DNA of 64,000 nucleotides, taken from assembly GCA_018714805.1 (NCBI GenBank), contig DVMW01000018.1, positions 1 to 64,000 of the forward strand, in the 5' to 3' direction. Every line of letters begins with the position of its first letter. Position 1 is the first letter of the stretch. The translations under genes and the position numbers were made by a program. Of this stretch, positions 7,523 to 16,284 are shown one piece after another. The stretch comes from Candidatus Fimenecus excrementigallinarum (GTDB lineage Bacteria; Bacillota; Clostridia; Oscillospirales; Acutalibacteraceae). The notes beneath the pieces were generated by a model. The model saw only the letters and a list, made by a program, of their open reading frames with translations, was not told where the DNA came from and ran no database searches.

Positions 7523-7783
7523 GTGCATGACACAGTAGAGGACCGCGCCGTGGAACTCGGCGAATATATCGTTACGAACAAAGCGACCGTCCGCGCCGCC
7601 GCCAAGGTGTTCGGCATCAGCAAAAGCACGGTGCACATGGACGTTGCGAGCCGTCTTTCGCGGATTAGTCCGGCGCTGTACCACGAGGTGCGCGAGGTGC
7701 TGGACGTCAATAAGGCGCAGCGGCATATCCGCGGGGGACTGGCAACGCGGGAGAAGTACAAGACGGCGCAGCAGGAAAAATAA
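7523..7783 (+). CDS. spoIIID: Sporulation transcriptional regulator SpoIIID
   Basis: 86 residues from the GTG at 7523, chosen because AAGGAGG sits 8 bases upstream; upstream in-frame starts lack a site. The product matches SpoIIID along its length: VELGEYIVTNKATVRAAAK, then the helix-turn-helix KVFGISKSTVHMDVASRL, then RHIRGGLATREKYK at the C terminus, where the basic tail contacts DNA. SpoIIID is the mother-cell regulator that acts with sigmaE to activate and repress many genes and to prepare for sigmaK. The C-terminal tail is a few residues longer (KTAQQEK) than in Bacillus. It is followed by a clear intrinsic terminator, so it is monocistronic. Confidence 0.95.
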   Translation: MHDTVEDRAVELGEYIVTNKATVRAAAKVFGISKSTVHMDVASRLSRISPALYHEVREVLDVNKAQRHIRGGLATREKYKTAQQEK

Positions 7784-7789
7784 CGGGAG

Positions 7790-7814
7790 ACCGCGGCAGG
7801 CGCCGCGGTTTTTT
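7790..7814 (+). terminator. Intrinsic terminator of spoIIID
   Basis: ACCGCGGC, loop AGGC, GCCGCGGT, followed directly by a run of T. Confidence 0.85.
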
Positions 7815-7845
7815 CTCTTTCCGGCAAAAAAATTCAAAATAAGCC

Positions 7846-7874
7846 TTGTATTGCCTGCGTTTTTTCTATATAAT
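7846..7874 (+). promoter_or_regulatory. Promoter of ileS
   Basis: TTGTAT (7846-7851), 17-base spacer, perfect TATAAT (7869-7874). Only about 40 bases separate it from the start codon, too little for a T-box leader. Confidence 0.6.
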
Positions 7875-7916
7875 ATTTTTCTGTATGATACTTTGAACCG
7901 AAAGGTGGCGTACCTC

Positions 7917-10900
7917 GTGGCAGATGAGAAAAACAAGTTCGTAGAGCTTGAGCACGAGATGATGGATTTCTGGGAGCGCGAGCATTGCTTCGAGAAATTG
8001 GTGGAAAAGAACCGCGGCAACAAAATGTTCCGCTTTTTGGACGGCCCCATTACGGCGAACAACCCGATGGGCATCCACCACGCATGGGGGCGCAGCATTA
8101 AGGATATTTTCATTCGCTATCACGCGATGAACGGCTGCGACTGCCGTTATCAAAACGGGTTTGACTCGCAGGGTCTGTGGGTCGAGGTCGAGGTGGAAAA
8201 GCAGCTGGGCTTCCAGACCAAAAAGGACATTGAAAACTACGGGATGGACAAGTTTACCAAGGCCTGCAAGGACCGCGTCAAGCACTTTTCCTCCATTATC
8301 ACCGAGCAGTCCAAGCGCCTCGGCCAATGGATGGATTGGGACCATTCCTATTTTACCAACACGGACGAAAATATTGAAGGCATCTGGCACTTCTTGAAAA
8401 CCTGCGACGACCACGGCTGGATTCAGCGGGAGTATAAGCCCATGCCCTGGTGCCCGCGCTGCGGCACCTCGCTTTCCGAGCATGAAATGACGGGTTCTTA
8501 TAAGCTGATGACGCACAACGCCGTCTTTTTCAAGCTTCCCGTTTTGGAGCTGAACAGCAAGATTCTGGTGTGGACCACGACGCCCTGGACGCTGTCGTCC
8601 AACGTAGCGCTGGCCGTCAACCCGGATATCGAGTATGTCGAGGTCCGCATCAAAAGCGACGACCAGACGCTGTACCTTGCGAAAAACGCCATCCCGATTC
8701 TCGGGGACGATAAAATTGAGGTCGTCCGGGGCTTAAAGGGCAGCGAGCTTGTCGGGCTTCATTTTGAGACCTGCTTCCCGTATCTGCCGGCGCAGGCGGG
8801 GATTGAGCACAAGATTGTCGCGTGGGAGGACGTCGCGGCGGACGAGGGTACGGGCGTCGTCCATATTGCGCCCGGCTGCGGTATTGAGGACTTCGAGCTC
8901 GGCGAGCGCATCGGGCTTCCCAAGGTCATGCCCATTGACGATATGGGCGTCTATCTCGAGGGCTTTGACTGGATGACCGGCAAGGACAGCCACACAATAG
9001 CCGACGAGGTGTTCGAGCATTTAAAGGCGGACAACAAGCTCTATAAGGTCGAGCCGCACGAGCACAGCTATCCCGTTTGCTGGCGCTGCAAGTCCGAGGT
9101 CGTGTTCCGCCTGGTTCCAGCGTGGTACATCCGCACCGAGGAGATTAAGCCGAAGCTCATTGAGGCAGCCGCCGCCGTCAAATGGGAGCCCGCCTCCAAC
9201 GGCAAGCGGATGCACGACTGGCTGACCAATATGGGCGACTGGAATATTTCGCGCAAGCGCTACTACGGGATGCCGCTGCCGTTTTATCCGTGCGACTGCG
9301 GCCATACGACGGTCGTCGGGTCCAAAGCGCAGCTGCGCGAGCTGGCCGTTGACCCCGCCAAGGTCGACGCCTTGCCGGAGCTGCACCGTCCCTGGGTAGA
9401 CGAAATTGAAATTCGCTGCCCGCACTGCGGCAAGCCGGTGCACCGCGTGTCGGAAATCGGCGACGTTTGGCTCGACGCCGGTATTGTGCCGTTTTCGACG
9501 CTCAAATATTTCAGCGACAAGGCGTACTGGAAAAAGAATTTCCCCGCCGAATGGGTCACCGAAATGCACGAGCAGGTGCGTCTGTGGTTCTATTCGCTGC
9601 TGTTCATGAGCGTTGTGCTCGAGGGACGCGCGCCGTATGAGCGCGTGCTGACAAACAGCGCCGTCGTCGCGGAGGACGGCTCCAAATTCTCCAAAACCGG
9701 CTTCATGATTCAATTCGACGAGGCCGCCGAGCGCATCGGCGCCGACACGGTCCGGTATATGTATGCGGGCGCGCCGGTCGCAAGCGACGTGCGCTTCGGC
9801 TACAATTTGGGGGACGAGGCGCGCCGCAAGCTGTTGTCGTTCTGGAACATTTACACGTTCTTTGAGACGTACGCGAAAATCGACAAGCCGAATTTTGAGG
9901 GCTATGTGCCCGACAAGAGCAAAATGACGCCGACCGATTTGTGGCTGACGGTTCGCACCAACGAGTTCCTTGCGCGCGCAAAGGCGTGCTACGACGATTA
10001 CAAGGTCTATTTGCTTGTCAAGGATTTTGAGGTCTTTGTGGATGATATTTCCAACTGGTACGTCCGCGTCAACCGCCGCCGCTTCTGGAAGGCGGACGAC
10101 GAGCAGGACAAGCAGCTTGCCTACTGGGTGCTTTTCCACGCGCTCAATACCGCCGTGCAGGTTATGGCGCCCGTGATTCCGTTTATGACGGAATATATTT
10201 GGCAGAACCTGACGCGCAAGGTCCTGCCGGGCGCGCCGATTTCCGTGCATTTGAGCGACTGGCCGCAGCCGCTTGCGGAATTCCAAAACGACGGCATTAT
10301 CGAGCAGACCGCGTTTGTGCGCGAGACGATTGCCGTCGCCATGCGCCTGCGCAACGAGCAGCAGCTCAAGGTTCGTCAGCCGCTTGCCGCAATCTACGTT
10401 TGCTGCGACGCCGATGCGGCGGATAAGCTGCGGGTTTTCGAGAAAAATATCCTTGACGAATTAAACGTCAAGTCCATGCAGTATCTTGCGTCAGCCGATG
10501 CGCTGGAGGACAAGTACCTGACCGTCAACTTTAAGGTCGCGGGCGCGGTCCTCAAGCAGAACGTCAACAAAATGAAGCAGGCGCTCGAAGCGCTTTCCGA
10601 CGCCGAGATGCAGGCCGCCGTGCGCGCGGCGGAAGCAGGGGAGACCCTCGCCGTTCCCGGCTTTGACGGCCGCTTTGACGCATCGCTGTTCACGGTTTCA
10701 ACGCGGACAAAGGCCGGCATCGTTTCCGCCGAGCTGCCGAACGGCGCCGCCGTCGTGGCGCTCGACACGAAGCTTACCGAGGCGCTTGTGCGCGAGGGCC
10801 TTGTGCGCGATGTTGTCCGCCAATGCCAGCTGGCGCGCAAAGAGGCGGGGTACGAGGTTGAACAGCGCGTGTACGTTTCCATTTGCACGGACAACGCGCA

Positions 10901-11054
10901 GATTGCCGACGCGCTGACCGAAAAGCAGGCGTTCCTCTGCGCGGAGCTGCTTGCGAAGGATGTTGCAATCGGCAAGCCGCTGGACACGCCCGACTACACG
11001 AAGGAAGCCGAAATTGCCGGCAGCGCTGTGACGCTGTCGGTGCGTAAAGCATAA
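7917..11054 (+). CDS. ileS: Isoleucyl-tRNA synthetase, type 2 (eukaryote-like) with altered GXHH signature
   Basis: 1045 residues from GTG 7917 (AAAGGTGG 8 bases upstream). It charges tRNA-Ile in the cytoplasm. Class I architecture is clear: Rossmann catalytic halves, an editing domain inserted after VWTTTPWTLSSNVALAV, and a long C-terminal anticodon-binding region as in the IleRS2/eukaryotic type. The active-site motifs are not standard: where HXGH is expected the protein reads G52-I-H-H55, and the KMSKS loop reads K590-F-S-K-T594. A natural GXHH swap in some IleRS2 enzymes has been reported to give very strong mupirocin resistance, so this enzyme may confer it. Cys pairs (CPRCG, CPHCG) suggest bound zinc. 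Generic automated names such as class I tRNA ligase are the alternative. Whether another ileS exists elsewhere cannot be seen. Confidence 0.9.
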   Translation: MADEKNKFVELEHEMMDFWEREHCFEKLVEKNRGNKMFRFLDGPITANNPMGIHHAWGRSIKDIFIRYHAMNGCDCRYQNGFDSQGLWVEVEVEKQLGFQTKKDIENYGMDKFTKACKDRVKHFSSIITEQSKRLGQWMDWDHSYFTNTDENIEGIWHFLKTCDDHGWIQREYKPMPWCPRCGTSLSEHEMTGSYKLMTHNAVFFKLPVLELNSKILVWTTTPWTLSSNVALAVNPDIEYVEVRIKSDDQTLYLAKNAIPILGDDKIEVVRGLKGSELVGLHFETCFPYLPAQAGIEHKIVAWEDVAADEGTGVVHIAPGCGIEDFELGERIGLPKVMPIDDMGVYLEGFDWMTGKDSHTIADEVFEHLKADNKLYKVEPHEHSYPVCWRCKSEVVFRLVPAWYIRTEEIKPKLIEAAAAVKWEPASNGKRMHDWLTNMGDWNISRKRYYGMPLPFYPCDCGHTTVVGSKAQLRELAVDPAKVDALPELHRPWVDEIEIRCPHCGKPVHRVSEIGDVWLDAGIVPFSTLKYFSDKAYWKKNFPAEWVTEMHEQVRLWFYSLLFMSVVLEGRAPYERVLTNSAVVAEDGSKFSKTGFMIQFDEAAERIGADTVRYMYAGAPVASDVRFGYNLGDEARRKLLSFWNIYTFFETYAKIDKPNFEGYVPDKSKMTPTDLWLTVRTNEFLARAKACYDDYKVYLLVKDFEVFVDDISNWYVRVNRRRFWKADDEQDKQLAYWVLFHALNTAVQVMAPVIPFMTEYIWQNLTRKVLPGAPISVHLSDWPQPLAEFQNDGIIEQTAFVRETIAVAMRLRNEQQLKVRQPLAAIYVCCDADAADKLRVFEKNILDELNVKSMQYLASADALEDKYLTVNFKVAGAVLKQNVNKMKQALEALSDAEMQAAVRAAEAGETLAVPGFDGRFDASLFTVSTRTKAGIVSAELPNGAAVVALDTKLTEALVREGLVRDVVRQCQLARKEAGYEVEQRVYVSICTDNAQIADALTEKQAFLCAELLAKDVAIGKPLDTPDYTKEAEIAGSAVTLSVRKA

Positions 11055-11068
11055 AAGGAGAGAACCAA

Positions 11069-11275
11069 ATGCTCAAAGAAGTAACCAAAGACATGACCAT
11101 CGGCGATATTTTAGACGCCGACCGTGAGACGGTGCCGTTTTTCCTGGAAATGGGGATGCACTGCCTCGGCTGCCCCGCCTCGCGCGGCGAAACGCTGGAA
11201 CAGGCGTGTGAGGTGCACGGTGTGAATGCGGACGAGCTGGTTGCGAAAATCAACGCGTTCCTGCAATCGAAATGA
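11069..11275 (+). CDS. DUF1858-domain protein
   Basis: 68 residues. The sequence (MTIGDILDADRETVPFF, then MGMHCLGCPASRGETLEQAC, then NADELVAKINAFL) is the compact DUF1858 fold, small helical proteins with a conserved C-x-x-C that are often annotated as hybrid-cluster-associated disulfide oxidoreductase-like proteins. The two cysteines in CLGC suggest redox or metal chemistry, but no reaction is established. It begins 14 bases after ileS behind AAAGGAGAG, so it is probably cotranscribed with it, then ends at a hairpin. Confidence 0.88.
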   Translation: MLKEVTKDMTIGDILDADRETVPFFLEMGMHCLGCPASRGETLEQACEVHGVNADELVAKINAFLQSK

Positions 11276-11285
11276 CCGCACTTCG

Positions 11286-11307
11286 GGGCGCAGCTTTGGC
11301 TGCGCCC
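11286..11307 (+). terminator. Hairpin after the DUF1858 gene
   Basis: Perfect 9-bp stem GGGCGCAGC/GCTGCGCCC with a TTTG loop, followed by a weak T-rich stretch (GTATTTTCTT). Confidence 0.65.
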
Positions 11308-11325
11308 TGCGTATTTTCTTGAGAT

Positions 11326-12000
11326 ATGCTGCATTTAACACCAAGACTTTCCGCCGTGGCCGGGCTTGTGCGCCCCTGCGAAACGGTAGCGGACATCGGC
11401 ACGGACCACGCCTATGTACCGGCTTTTCTGCTGCAAACGGGCGTGGCGCAGCGCGCCATTGCCGCCGACATCCACGAAAAGCCGCTTGAGAACGCAAAAA
11501 AAACGCTCGAACGCTTTGGGCTGTTGAACCGAGCGGAGCTTCGCCTGTCCGACGGGCTGCAGGGCTTTCGCGCGGGGGAAGCGCAGGCCTTTGTTATCGC
11601 CGGCATGGGCGGGGAGCAAATTGCCGCGATGCTCCATGCCGCTTCCTGGCTGCAAGCGCCCGAAATACAGCTGGTCCTCCAGCCGATGACGCATGGCGAG
11701 GACGTGCGGCGCGCGCTGCGGGAAAACGGCTTTTCACGCGTGGAGGAACGTACCGTCGCGGAAGGAAGCCGCCTGTACCTTGTCCTTTGGGCACGGTGGA
11801 CGGGCGAAATCCAGCCCGTTTCCCCCGCGTACGACTACATCGGCGCGCTTTGCCCGCAGGCGCGGGAAACGGACCGGCTCTTCCTGCGGCGAACCGCCGC
11901 GCGCCTGCAAAAAAAGGCGGACGCGCTGCGCGGCAAGGACCCCACGGCGGCAAAGAAGCTGGATTCCATCCTACAGGAGGTTTACGATGCTTGCCGGTGA
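11326..12000 (+). CDS. trmK: tRNA (adenine(22)-N1)-methyltransferase TrmK
   Basis: 224 residues. SAM-dependent methyltransferase of the TrmK (YqfN) family, which makes m1A22 in the D-loop of tRNA-Ser and some other bacterial tRNAs. The N-terminal LTPRLSAVAGLV is typical of the family; motif I reads VADIGTDHAYVP, and the catalytic-site motif reads VIAGMGGEQIAAML. A C-terminal helical coiled region (about 180-220) is also characteristic. The ATG at 11326 has only a weak site upstream. Its end overlaps the Nif3-family gene by 14 bases. The trmK-yqfO(nif3) pairing is conserved in many Firmicutes, which supports both calls. Confidence 0.93.
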   Translation: MLHLTPRLSAVAGLVRPCETVADIGTDHAYVPAFLLQTGVAQRAIAADIHEKPLENAKKTLERFGLLNRAELRLSDGLQGFRAGEAQAFVIAGMGGEQIAAMLHAASWLQAPEIQLVLQPMTHGEDVRRALRENGFSRVEERTVAEGSRLYLVLWARWTGEIQPVSPAYDYIGALCPQARETDRLFLRRTAARLQKKADALRGKDPTAAKKLDSILQEVYDACR

Positions 12001-12727
12001 AATTTATGATTTTCTGGATACCATAGCCCCCTTTGGCGGGCAGGCGGAATGGGACAACAGCGGTTTTTTGGTCGGGGAGCGCAAAGCGAGCGCCGACCGC
12101 ATCCTTTTCGCGCTGGACGCGACGCCGCAGGTTATTGCGGAAGCGAAAGAAAAGGGATGCGCGCTGCTTGTGACGCATCACCCGGTTTTGTTTTCCGCCG
12201 TGAAATCCTTTACGGAGCGCGACCCGGCCTATTTGGCCGCAAAGGCCGGCGTCGCCGTCATTTGTGCGCACACCTCCTACGATTTTGCCCCGCGCGGCGT
12301 TGCGGACGTGCTTTGCGAGGCCGTCGGCCTTACGGACGTTTGCGCGTCGGAATGCGGGGAATTCCGAATCGGGAAAACGAAGCCCGTTAAAACCCGGGCG
12401 TTTGCCGAACGCGTCGGCAAGGCGCTCTCGACGCCGGTTTTCACGGCCCTGCCCGAAAAGGAGCTGCGTACAGTCGCCGTGTGCGGCGGCGCCGGCGCGT
12501 GCTTTTTGCAGGCGGCAAAGGCGCAGGGCGCCGACGCGCTGCTGACCGGGGAAGCAAAGCACCACGAATGGCTCGAAGCGGAAGCCCTCGGCATCGCGCT
12601 TTTGTGCGCCGGTCATTTTGAAACGGAGCATCCGGCCGTTGCGGCCTTGTGCAGCCGCGTGCAGGCGGCCTTCCCCAAAATTACCTGCATTCTGTCCGAC
12701 CAGACCTCTCCCGCTTGTCTTGGATAA
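11987..12727 (+). CDS. Nif3-like dinuclear metal-centre protein (YqfO/YbgI family)
   Basis: 246 residues from the ATG at 11987, selected by AGGAGG at 11975-11980. The Nif3/DUF34 motifs are visible: WDNSGFLVG near the start, THHPVLFSAVKS with metal-binding histidines, CAHTSYDFAPRG (a shift from the usual HTNxD), and near the C terminus TGEAKHHEWLEAEALGIALLCAGHFETE, which supplies more His/Glu ligands. The family forms hexameric toroids with a dinuclear metal site. Its biochemical role is unsettled; GTP cyclohydrolase I-like and metal-chaperone functions have been suggested. It lacks the large insert found in B. subtilis YqfO, resembling the short E. coli YbgI form. It overlaps trmK by 14 bases, and rqcH starts 9 bases after it. 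Confidence 0.9.
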   Translation: MLAGEIYDFLDTIAPFGGQAEWDNSGFLVGERKASADRILFALDATPQVIAEAKEKGCALLVTHHPVLFSAVKSFTERDPAYLAAKAGVAVICAHTSYDFAPRGVADVLCEAVGLTDVCASECGEFRIGKTKPVKTRAFAERVGKALSTPVFTALPEKELRTVAVCGGAGACFLQAAKAQGADALLTGEAKHHEWLEAEALGIALLCAGHFETEHPAVAALCSRVQAAFPKITCILSDQTSPACLG

Positions 12728-12736
12728 GGAATCGTT

Positions 12737-14482
12737 ATGGCATTAGACGGCATTACGTTGCATTTTCTCAAAACTGAATTGGAAGAGACGCTTGTCGGCG
12801 CGCGGGTGGAAAAGGTGTACCAGCCCGGCAAAAGCGAAATCATTCTGCTGCTTCGCACGCGGCAGGGCCCGTTTCGTCTGCTTTTGTGCGCCGAGTCCTC
12901 CTCGCCGCGCGTCCATATTACGACGCAGACCGTTGAAAATCCGCAGAACCCGCCGATGCTCTGTATGCTTTTGCGCAAGCATCTTTGCGGCGCGGTTCTG
13001 ACCGGCTTTCGGCAGGCGGGGCTTGACCGCGTGCTGTTTCTGGATTTTGACGCGGCAAACGAAATCGGCGACCGCGTCCGGCTGACGCTTTGCGCCGAAA
13101 TTATGGGCCAGCACAGCAACCTGATTCTGCTTGATGGCAGCGGCAGGATTCTGGATGCGGTCAAGCGCGTGGACGCGAGTAAATCGGCGCTGCGCGAAAT
13201 TCTGCCGGGTGTAAGCTATCAGGCGCCGCCGCGGCAGGACAAGATTGCCGTGACGGACGAATCTGCGGCACAGGCCTGCCTTTCCCGCATCCGGCAGTCG
13301 CCGGACGCGCCGCTCGCCAAAACGCTGATGCAGCATATCGAGGGCATTTCCCCCATAGTCAGCCGGGAGCTTGCGTTTCGCGCCGGCGGCGACTGCACCT
13401 GCACGGTCCGGGAGGCCGGGGAGGGGGAGCTTCGCGCGGTGCTCGGACAGCTTGCCGCAAGTCTTACCGCTTCGCCGGCGCATTGCGTGGTTTGCGACGA
13501 AGAGGAGAAGCCGTTTGACTTTTCCTTTTTGGACATTCGCCAGTACGGCGGATTCCTGAAAAAGACGGAATATCCAAGCTTTTCCACTCTGCTCGACGCG
13601 TTTTATGCCGAGCGGGACCGCCTGCTGCGCGCCAAGCGCCGCGCCGGCGATTTGCACAGGGCGCTGCAAACCCTGCGCGAGCGCACCGCGCGGAAAATGG
13701 CGAACCGCAAAGCGCAGCTCAAGGACAGCGCCGAAAAAGAAAAGCTGCGAATTTTCGGGGAGCTGATTCAGGCGAACCAGTATGCGCTCGAAAAAGGCGC
13801 GTGTGCGTATGTGCTTGAAAATTACTACGACGAAAACAAGCCTGTCCGCATCCCGGCCGACCCGGCGCTGTCCCCGTCCCAGAACGCGCAGAAGTATTAT
13901 AAGGCGTACAAAAAGGCTTCAACGGCGGAGAAGATGCTTGCCGACCTGATTGCCAAGGATGAACAGGAACTGCAGTACCTCGAATCTGTCGAGGACGCGC
14001 TTTCCCGCGCGCAGGGGGAGAGCGACCTTTCCATGATTCGACAGGAGCTTATCGACGGCAGGTATTTAAAGCGCAAAAAAGGCGGCAAGCAGCGCCTGCC
14101 CAAAGAGCAGCCGCCCTACCGCTTCCGGACCAGCGAAGGCTTTACGGTCTTAGTCGGGCGCAACAATGTGCAGAACGACCGTCTGACGCTGAAAGTCGCC
14201 AAGAATTACGATATGTGGCTGCACACGCAGCGCTTTGCCGGCTCGCATACAATCCTGCTGTCCGAGCACCGCGCGTTTACGGACCTTGCCATTTCCGAAG
14301 CCGCCGCCATTGCCGCCTTTTTCAGCAGCGCGCGCGACGCGCAGAAGGTGCCCGTGGATTACACGCTTGTCAAAAATATCAAAAAGCCCGCCGGCGCAAA
14401 ACCCGGCAAGGTTATCTACAGCACATACAACACAATATATGTTGCGCCGCGGGAGCCGGAAGACGCCGCAAAAACAGAATAA
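12737..14482 (+). CDS. rqcH: Rqc2-homologue RqcH (NFACT/FbpA family)
   Basis: 581 residues. RqcH binds stalled 50S subunits with peptidyl-tRNA and recruits tRNA-Ala to add C-terminal alanine tails that mark the nascent chain for degradation. Order of parts: NFACT-N domain (MALDGITLHFLKTELEETL, VEKVYQPGKSEI), a helix-hairpin-helix-like segment, a long charged coiled coil (about 290-440), and the NFACT-R domain with the conserved DMWLHTQRFAGSHTIL. Older annotation calls such proteins fibronectin-binding; the ribosome quality-control role is better supported. It is the third gene of the trmK-nif3-rqcH string, which ends in a perfect terminator. Being cytoplasmic, it lacks any signal peptide. Confidence 0.94.
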   Translation: MALDGITLHFLKTELEETLVGARVEKVYQPGKSEIILLLRTRQGPFRLLLCAESSSPRVHITTQTVENPQNPPMLCMLLRKHLCGAVLTGFRQAGLDRVLFLDFDAANEIGDRVRLTLCAEIMGQHSNLILLDGSGRILDAVKRVDASKSALREILPGVSYQAPPRQDKIAVTDESAAQACLSRIRQSPDAPLAKTLMQHIEGISPIVSRELAFRAGGDCTCTVREAGEGELRAVLGQLAASLTASPAHCVVCDEEEKPFDFSFLDIRQYGGFLKKTEYPSFSTLLDAFYAERDRLLRAKRRAGDLHRALQTLRERTARKMANRKAQLKDSAEKEKLRIFGELIQANQYALEKGACAYVLENYYDENKPVRIPADPALSPSQNAQKYYKAYKKASTAEKMLADLIAKDEQELQYLESVEDALSRAQGESDLSMIRQELIDGRYLKRKKGGKQRLPKEQPPYRFRTSEGFTVLVGRNNVQNDRLTLKVAKNYDMWLHTQRFAGSHTILLSEHRAFTDLAISEAAAIAAFFSSARDAQKVPVDYTLVKNIKKPAGAKPGKVIYSTYNTIYVAPREPEDAAKTE

Positions 14483-14512
14483 AAAAGACGCAGTTTTCGC
14501 TGCGTCTTTTTT
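14481..14512. terminator. Bidirectional intrinsic terminator (rqcH / DUF378)
   Basis: Perfect 13-bp stem AAAAAAGACGCAG / CTGCGTCTTTTTT with a six-base loop. A and T runs on either side let it serve both converging genes. Confidence 0.9.
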
Positions 14513-14518
14513 ATATGG

Positions 14519-14737
14519 TCATTCGTCGGTTTCGGCTGTCGCCAGCACATCGCTTTCGCGGAACAGCAGGGAAATGCACCAGACCGCCGCGATTGCAACT
14601 AAGGTGTAAATGATTCGGCTGAGGACGGCGTCCTGCCCGCCGAATATCCAGCTGACGATATCAAACTGAAACAGCCCGATGGAGCCCCAGTTGATGCCGC
14701 CGATTATCACCAAAATCAATGCGATTCTATCCAGCAT
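14519..14737 (-). CDS. DUF378 small membrane protein
   Basis: 72 residues from the ATG at 14737, behind GGAG about 8 bases upstream; a longer reading to 14824 has no ribosome site. It has the DUF378 signature IGGINWGSIGLF in the first transmembrane segment and a second hydrophobic segment (IIYTLVAIAAVWCISLLF), so two membrane helices joined by a short loop. The C-terminal tail is acidic (TAETDE). The family is widespread in Firmicutes and its function is unknown. It stands downstream of metK in the same direction but with about 110 bases between them. Confidence 0.85.
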   Translation of the reverse strand: MLDRIALILVIIGGINWGSIGLFQFDIVSWIFGGQDAVLSRIIYTLVAIAAVWCISLLFRESDVLATAETDE

Positions 14738-14847
14738 CGCTCTCAACTCCTTCTTCTGTGTTTTCGCTGCCGGAAGGCGGCTCGAACATAGTATAAGCGG
14801 AAAGCGAGCAGATATGTAATGCAAAACTGGCGAAAAATTTTTACAAA

Positions 14848-16035
14848 TTAAAACGTGCCGGCGGCTTTGCGCAGGGCGTCTACACGGTCCGTCCGCTCCC
14901 AGGGCAGGTCCAAATCCGTGCGGCCCATGTGCCCGTAGGCGGCGAGCGATTTGTAGATGGGGCGGCGCAGGTCGAGATATTCTATAATCGCCGCCGGGCG
15001 CAGGTCAAACACTTCCGTGACGATTTCGCTTAAAACGTCGTCGGAAAGCGCCCCGGTCCCGAAGGTGTCTACCATGACGGAAACGGGGTTCGCAACGCCA
15101 ATGGCGTAGGCGAGCTGAAGCTCGCAGCGGCTGGCAAGCCCCGCCGCAACGATGTTTTTCGCGGCATAGCGCGCGGCGTATGCGGCGGAACGGTCCACCT
15201 TTGTCGGGTCCTTGCCGGAGAAGCAGCCGCCGCCGTGCCGGCCGATGCCGCCGTAGGTGTCGACAATGATTTTTCTGCCCGTAAGGCCGGAATCGCCGGC
15301 AGGCCCGCCGGTGACGAACCGGCCGGTGGGGTTGACGTAAATAATGGTGTCCTCGTCAAACAGGTCGTCCGGCACAATCGGCTTTATAACGTGCTTAACA
15401 ATGTCCGCACGGATTGTGTCAAGCGGCGTGTCGGCATGGTGCTGCGCGGATACGACAATCGTGTCCACCCGAACCGGCTTATTGTCGGCGTATTCAACGG
15501 TAACCTGCGTTTTCCCGTCCGGGAAAAGGTACGGCAGCGTTCCGTCCCGGCGCACGTCGGTCAGGCGTTTGGCAAGCTTGTGCGCAAGCGAAATGGGCAG
15601 GGGCATCAGCTCCGGCGTTTCGCAGCAGGCGTATCCGAACATCATGCCCTGGTCGCCGGCGCCGTGAAGGTTATAATCGTCCGTTTCGCCGGTTTTGCGT
15701 TCGTAGGACTTGTCCACGCCCAGGGCAATGTCGGGCGACTGCTTGTCAATGACAATCTCGACGCGGCAGGTGTGTCCGTTAAAGCCGCTTTCGTCGTTGT
15801 CGTACCCGATTTCACAGACCACGTCGCGCGCGATTTTTTCAATATCCACCTTCGCCGTCGTCGTGATTTCCCCCATCACCATGAGCCGGCCGGTGATGCA
15901 GGTGGTCTCGCACGCAACGCGGCCGTTGGGGTCCTGCGCCAAGATAGCGTCCAGAATCGCGTCGGAAACGGTGTCGCAGACTTTGTCGGGATGTCCCTCG
16001 GTTACGGATTCAGATGTAAACAGGTGCTTGTTCAT
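14848..16035 (-). CDS. metK: S-adenosylmethionine synthetase
   Basis: 395 residues, full length for the family. It joins methionine and ATP to form SAM, the cell's main methyl donor. Signatures include G14-H-P-D-K18 near the start (His for catalysis, Asp for metal), GAGDQG (125-130) with MMFGYA, and the glycine loop [19 protein letters not shown]; the loop has Cys where Ala is more usual. The ATG at 16035 follows GGAGACC. The gene is preceded by a complete SAM-I riboswitch with its own terminator and a near-consensus promoter, so it should be shut off when SAM is plentiful. Confidence 0.97.
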   Translation of the reverse strand: MNKHLFTSESVTEGHPDKVCDTVSDAILDAILAQDPNGRVACETTCITGRLMVMGEITTTAKVDIEKIARDVVCEIGYDNDESGFNGHTCRVEIVIDKQSPDIALGVDKSYERKTGETDDYNLHGAGDQGMMFGYACCETPELMPLPISLAHKLAKRLTDVRRDGTLPYLFPDGKTQVTVEYADNKPVRVDTIVVSAQHHADTPLDTIRADIVKHVIKPIVPDDLFDEDTIIYVNPTGRFVTGGPAGDSGLTGRKIIVDTYGGIGRHGGGCFSGKDPTKVDRSAAYAARYAAKNIVAAGLASRCELQLAYAIGVANPVSVMVDTFGTGALSDDVLSEIVTEVFDLRPAAIIEYLDLRRPIYKSLAAYGHMGRTDLDLPWERTDRVDALRKAAGTF

Positions 16036-16064
16036 AAGGTCTCCTTTTGGTCTTTGCTTTATAA

Positions 16065-16096
16065 AAAGCGCCGCAGGCGCAGGCCCGCGACGCTTT
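16065..16096 (-). terminator. Riboswitch expression-platform terminator of metK
   Basis: On the minus strand AAAGCGTCGC pairs with GCGGCGCTTT (one G-U pair), followed by TTTTTAT. It lies between the SAM aptamer and the metK ribosome site, where SAM binding would favour its formation. Confidence 0.8.
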
Positions 16097-16102
16097 GTTC
16101 GC

Positions 16103-16206
16103 CTTATCTCTCAGCCGTTTCGGGCTGTAGGAATTGGCACCTTGCATACACACTTGCAGGTTGCCGGACTTCACAGGGCCTGTCCCTCCGTCACTCTTTA
16201 TAAGGA
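16103..16206 (-). promoter_or_regulatory. SAM-I (S-box) riboswitch upstream of metK
   Basis: Reading the minus strand, the aptamer shows the conserved core words in order: GAGGGACAGGCCC, TGAAGTCCGGCAACC, AAGGTGCCAATTCC, then a P4 stem AGCCCGAAACGGCT and GAGAGATAAGG closing P1. This is the class I SAM aptamer. Its position before metK and ahead of a terminator indicates transcriptional attenuation in response to SAM. Confidence 0.95.
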
Positions 16207-16230
16207 ATGCAATATCCGTTTGTCTTAGGT

Positions 16231-16259
16231 ATTGTATACCGAAACAGGGGCTTTGTCAA
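16231..16259 (-). promoter_or_regulatory. Promoter of the metK riboswitch transcript
   Basis: Perfect TTGACA (16254-16259), 17-base spacer, TACAAT (16231-16236), read on the minus strand. Confidence 0.8.
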
Positions 16260-16284
16260 TTGTGTATCGACATTTTTTTGAAAA

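Noticed and set aside
7815..7916. T-box leader for ileS
   Set aside because: Only about 40 bases lie between promoter and start, with no T-box motif or specifier stem.
9021..10286. 421-codon minus-strand open frame inside ileS
   Set aside because: Shadow of conserved IleRS coding sequence, with no ribosome site and no recognisable motifs.
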